A DNA stretch of 14,960 bases from Candidatus Kerfeldbacteria bacterium (GTDB lineage Bacteria; Patescibacteriota; Patescibacteriia; SBBC01), in contig CAINXF010000193.1 in NCBI GenBank assembly GCA_903854795.1, positions 1 to 14,960 of the forward strand, written 5' to 3'. A program made the translations under genes and the position numbers. The first letter of the stretch is position 1. The number at the start of each line of letters is the position of its first letter. Positions 13,041 through 14,960 of this stretch are shown here, piece after piece. The notes under the pieces are model-generated. The model worked only from the letters and a program-made list of their open reading frames with translations. It ran no database searches and was not told the DNA's origin.

Positions 13041-14255
13041 TTAGGAGATCTGTTGAGAAAGCGAATAGATCGGAAGGATGATGGCAACCGCCATGAGCGC
13101 AACGCCGACGCCGAGGAACAGCATGAGAATCGGTTCGATGATGGTGGAGAGGTTTGCCATAGTCTGATCGACCTCTTCCTCGTAGAACGTCGCGAGCTCG
13201 CCTGAGATCGCATCGAGGGATCCGCTTTCTTCGCCGATCGAGATCATCTGCGTGGTGAGCGGTGGAAACAACGAGGGGTAGGTCTCGAGGTTGTGTGCGA
13301 TGGTGTTACCGGTCCTGAGTCGTTGCGCAGTTTCCTCGAACGCTGTCTTGTAGAATGTGTTGCCCATGGTTCGGCTGATAATCATGAACGTCTCGATGAT
13401 CGGGATGTTCGTTTCAAGCATCGAGGAGAGCGATCGGGTGAATCGCGCGAGATTGATCTTTCGTACGATCGTACCCGCTATCGGCGACTTAAGGATCGCT
13501 GCATCAAAAAGGTGCTTTCCCTTCTTCGTTTTCAGGAGTCGCATGACGACAGCCGCAAGTCCCACCACACCAATGATGGCGAATACCCCGTCGTGAATGA
13601 GGAAGTTCGAGATCCACATAAGTACCCTTGTCGTGACCGGCAACTTGGCGTTGTTTTCTGTGAAAATACTCGTAAGTTGTGGGATGACGACGACTGCCAT
13701 CAGAACTGCGACGATGATCATGATGAACAAGATGATCACTGGATAGGTGAGCGCTCCCTTCACTTTTGAGAGGAGTCCATGGTCTTTTTTCATCTTCAGG
13801 GCGAGCGTGCTCAGCACTTCATCGAGTTTGCCGCTCGATTCGCCGGCGGCGACCATGTTGACGTAAAGTTCGTTGAAAATTTTTGGATGTTTTGCGAGAC
13901 TTTTCGAGAACGACATACCGGATTCGACATCGGCGCGCACCTCGGTGATGACCTTTTTGAAATACTTGTTGGTTGTCTGTTGGGTCAGCGTATTGAGGGC
14001 TCGTGCGATCGAAAAACCCGCACGGATCATGACATGGAGGTACTGTGTGAAGAAGATCTTCTCGACCGCGGGGATCTTCTGGAACTCCGACATAAAGCGC
14101 GACAGCGAGGATGACGACGCGCCGACTGCTGAGGTGGTGAGGACGAGGTTTCGCAGGTGTAATTTCTGTTCGAGGTCACGCTGATCCTGTGCGACGAGCA
14201 TGCCGTGTTCGATTTTGTTTTCTGCAGTACGTGCGGTGTATTCGAATTCAGGCAT
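13041..14255 (-). CDS. pilC: Type IV pilus inner-membrane core protein PilC (GspF family)
   Basis: Integral membrane platform of the pilus motor, which couples ATPase movement to pilin insertion. 404 aa, normal length. Seen: the N-terminal FEYTARTAENK at 4-14; first T2SSF domain at about 66-190 with FFTQYLHVMIRAGFSI, GMSFSKSLAKHP, and MVAAGESSGKLDEVL at 134-148; second at about 268-392 with ARFTRSLSSMLETNIPI, and ISIGEESGSLDAI at 338-350. Hydrophobic spans lie at about 170-193, 220-240 and 373-396. All family blocks are intact. I chose the ATG at 14255, 1 nt after the pilB stop. GGAAG about 7 nt before it may serve as a ribosome-binding site. The open frame upstream of this ATG lies in pilB and is not used. 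Confidence 0.95.
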   Translation of the reverse strand: MPEFEYTARTAENKIEHGMLVAQDQRDLEQKLHLRNLVLTTSAVGASSSSLSRFMSEFQKIPAVEKIFFTQYLHVMIRAGFSIARALNTLTQQTTNKYFKKVITEVRADVESGMSFSKSLAKHPKIFNELYVNMVAAGESSGKLDEVLSTLALKMKKDHGLLSKVKGALTYPVIILFIMIIVAVLMAVVVIPQLTSIFTENNAKLPVTTRVLMWISNFLIHDGVFAIIGVVGLAAVVMRLLKTKKGKHLFDAAILKSPIAGTIVRKINLARFTRSLSSMLETNIPIIETFMIISRTMGNTFYKTAFEETAQRLRTGNTIAHNLETYPSLFPPLTTQMISIGEESGSLDAISGELATFYEEEVDQTMANLSTIIEPILMLFLGVGVALMAVAIILPIYSLSQQIS

Positions 14256-14256
14256 G

Positions 14257-14960
14257 TCAGTCTTCCGTGACGCGTAGGATTTCCTCGATCGTGGTGATGC
14301 CAGCTTTCGCTTTGATGAAACCATCGTGGAGCATCGTGAGCATGCCTTGCTTCAGCGCGATCGCATGCAGCTCAGCGGACGAAGCCTTTTTGAGAATCAG
14401 TTCGCTGACGGCTGGCGTGATCTCGAGAATCTCGTAAATGCCGATGCGGCCTTTATAACCGGTGTCACTACACTGTCGACAGCCTTTGCCCCGGAAGAAT
14501 AGCAACGTCTCGGGGGACTGTTTAGCCGACTCAATGACGCCCTCATGTTCGAGCACTTCGAGGATGTTCTGGACGTCGACTTGCTTCGCGATGTTATGGA
14601 TGGCAACCTTGCTCAAGGTATAACTTTCGATGCATTGCGTACACAGCTTCCGTACGAGACGTTGCGCGATGACGACGTTGGTCGTCGACGCTACGAGGAA
14701 GCTCGGTACGCCCATCTCGGTCAACCGAGGGAGCGCAGTGACGGCGTCGTTCGTGTGGAGCGTGGTGAGCACGAGATGGCCGGTCATGGCGGCATGTGTG
14801 GCGATCTCAGCAGTTTCCGCATCGCGGATTTCTCCGACCATGATGATGTTCGGGTCTTGGCGAAGTAGTGAGCGAAGTCCGATCGCGAACGTTAGGCCGA
14901 TCTTCGGGCTGACCTGCGTCTGATTGACGCGCGGCATGCGGTATTCGATCGGGTCCTCGA
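14257..14960 (-). CDS. pilB: Type IV pilus extension ATPase PilB (GspE family), C-terminal part; start outside window
   Basis: Hexameric cytoplasmic ATPase that powers pilus extension. About 233 residues are visible; the gene runs past the right edge. Seen: EDPIEYRMPRVNQTQV at the cut end (the Asp-box region), SLLRQDPNIIMVGEIRDAETA (Walker B with the catalytic Glu), HLVLTTLHTNDA (His box), VIAQRLVRKLCTQC, and GKGCRQCSDTGYKGRIGIYE. The CxxC pair plus a second CxxC make the zinc-binding tetracysteine motif of PilB/GspE; PilT retraction ATPases lack it. The C-terminus GITTIEEILRVTED is also PilB/GspE-like. The Walker A motif lies outside the window. The stop is separated from pilC by a single base. 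Confidence 0.94.
   Translation of the reverse strand, partial: EDPIEYRMPRVNQTQVSPKIGLTFAIGLRSLLRQDPNIIMVGEIRDAETAEIATHAAMTGHLVLTTLHTNDAVTALPRLTEMGVPSFLVASTTNVVIAQRLVRKLCTQCIESYTLSKVAIHNIAKQVDVQNILEVLEHEGVIESAKQSPETLLFFRGKGCRQCSDTGYKGRIGIYEILEITPAVSELILKKASSAELHAIALKQGMLTMLHDGFIKAKAGITTIEEILRVTED

Noticed and set aside
13293..13769. Open frame (158 codons) on the plus strand opposite pilC
   Set aside because: Asp/Arg/His-rich composition typical of antisense of a membrane protein gene; pilC is complete.
1..14960. Recoded UGA codons, as in Gracilibacteria
   Set aside because: UGA ends several genes (rmlD, murA, pilB, pilN, pilO) exactly where the families end, and no conserved domain is interrupted by it.
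1..14960. tRNA, rRNA, CRISPR repeats, insertion sequences, attachment sites, toxin-antitoxin or defence genes
   Set aside because: None seen. Every stretch longer than about 100 bases is accounted for by a recognised or plausible gene, and no regularly spaced repeats were found by eye.

Overview
This 14,960-base window holds 17 genes, packed almost end to end. Two are cut by the window edges. It looks like a small-genome bacterium of the Candidate Phyla Radiation (Patescibacteria), probably a Parcubacteria-like lineage. That placement is inferred from several things. There is a PfkB kinase next to a short adenosylhomocysteinase. A type IV pilus cluster (pilB-C-M-N-O) has no visible PilP or PilQ outer-membrane parts. 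A PEGA-domain membrane protein is present. Genes overlap or nearly touch throughout, and most start codons lack a clear Shine-Dalgarno site. TAA, TAG and TGA are all used as stops, so UGA-recoding lineages (Gracilibacteria, Absconditabacteria) are unlikely.

Layout. (1) Positions 1-4228, plus strand: the 3' end of a PfkB-family kinase, then ahcY, rmlB, rmlD and rmlA, with gaps of 10 and 1 nt and overlaps of 8 and 4 nt. The first two fit S-adenosylmethionine by-product recycling. The other three make dTDP-sugars on the way to dTDP-L-rhamnose, but no rmlC is visible. (2) Positions 4225-5532, minus strand: a membrane-anchored PEGA/beta-propeller-like protein of unknown function that meets rmlA tail to tail with a 4-nt overlap. 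(3) Positions 5533-5624: a short divergent control region. (4) Positions 5625-10282, plus strand: murA (first committed step of peptidoglycan synthesis), an S41 PDZ protease, rplI (ribosomal protein L9, with its own likely promoter giving a leaderless mRNA) and pyrG (CTP synthase). (5) Positions 10256-10629: rpmA (ribosomal protein L27) on the minus strand, with a near-consensus promoter and a strong terminator that lies inside the last codons and stop of pyrG. (6) Positions 10633-14960, minus strand: a type IV pilus assembly operon read right to left: pilB (partial), pilC, pilM, pilN, pilO and a small one-span membrane protein where pilP sits in other bacteria.

Together the window covers cell-surface work (peptidoglycan, rhamnose precursors, pili, an exported-type protease) mixed with translation and nucleotide genes. 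No tRNA, rRNA, CRISPR array, insertion sequence or phage gene was seen, and no gene-free stretch reaches 100 bases. I see no clear new multi-gene system. The points most worth a second look are the Asp-for-Cys MurA, the mixed features of AhcY, the terminator nested in pyrG, the palindrome in the rpmA promoter, and the two unassigned membrane proteins.
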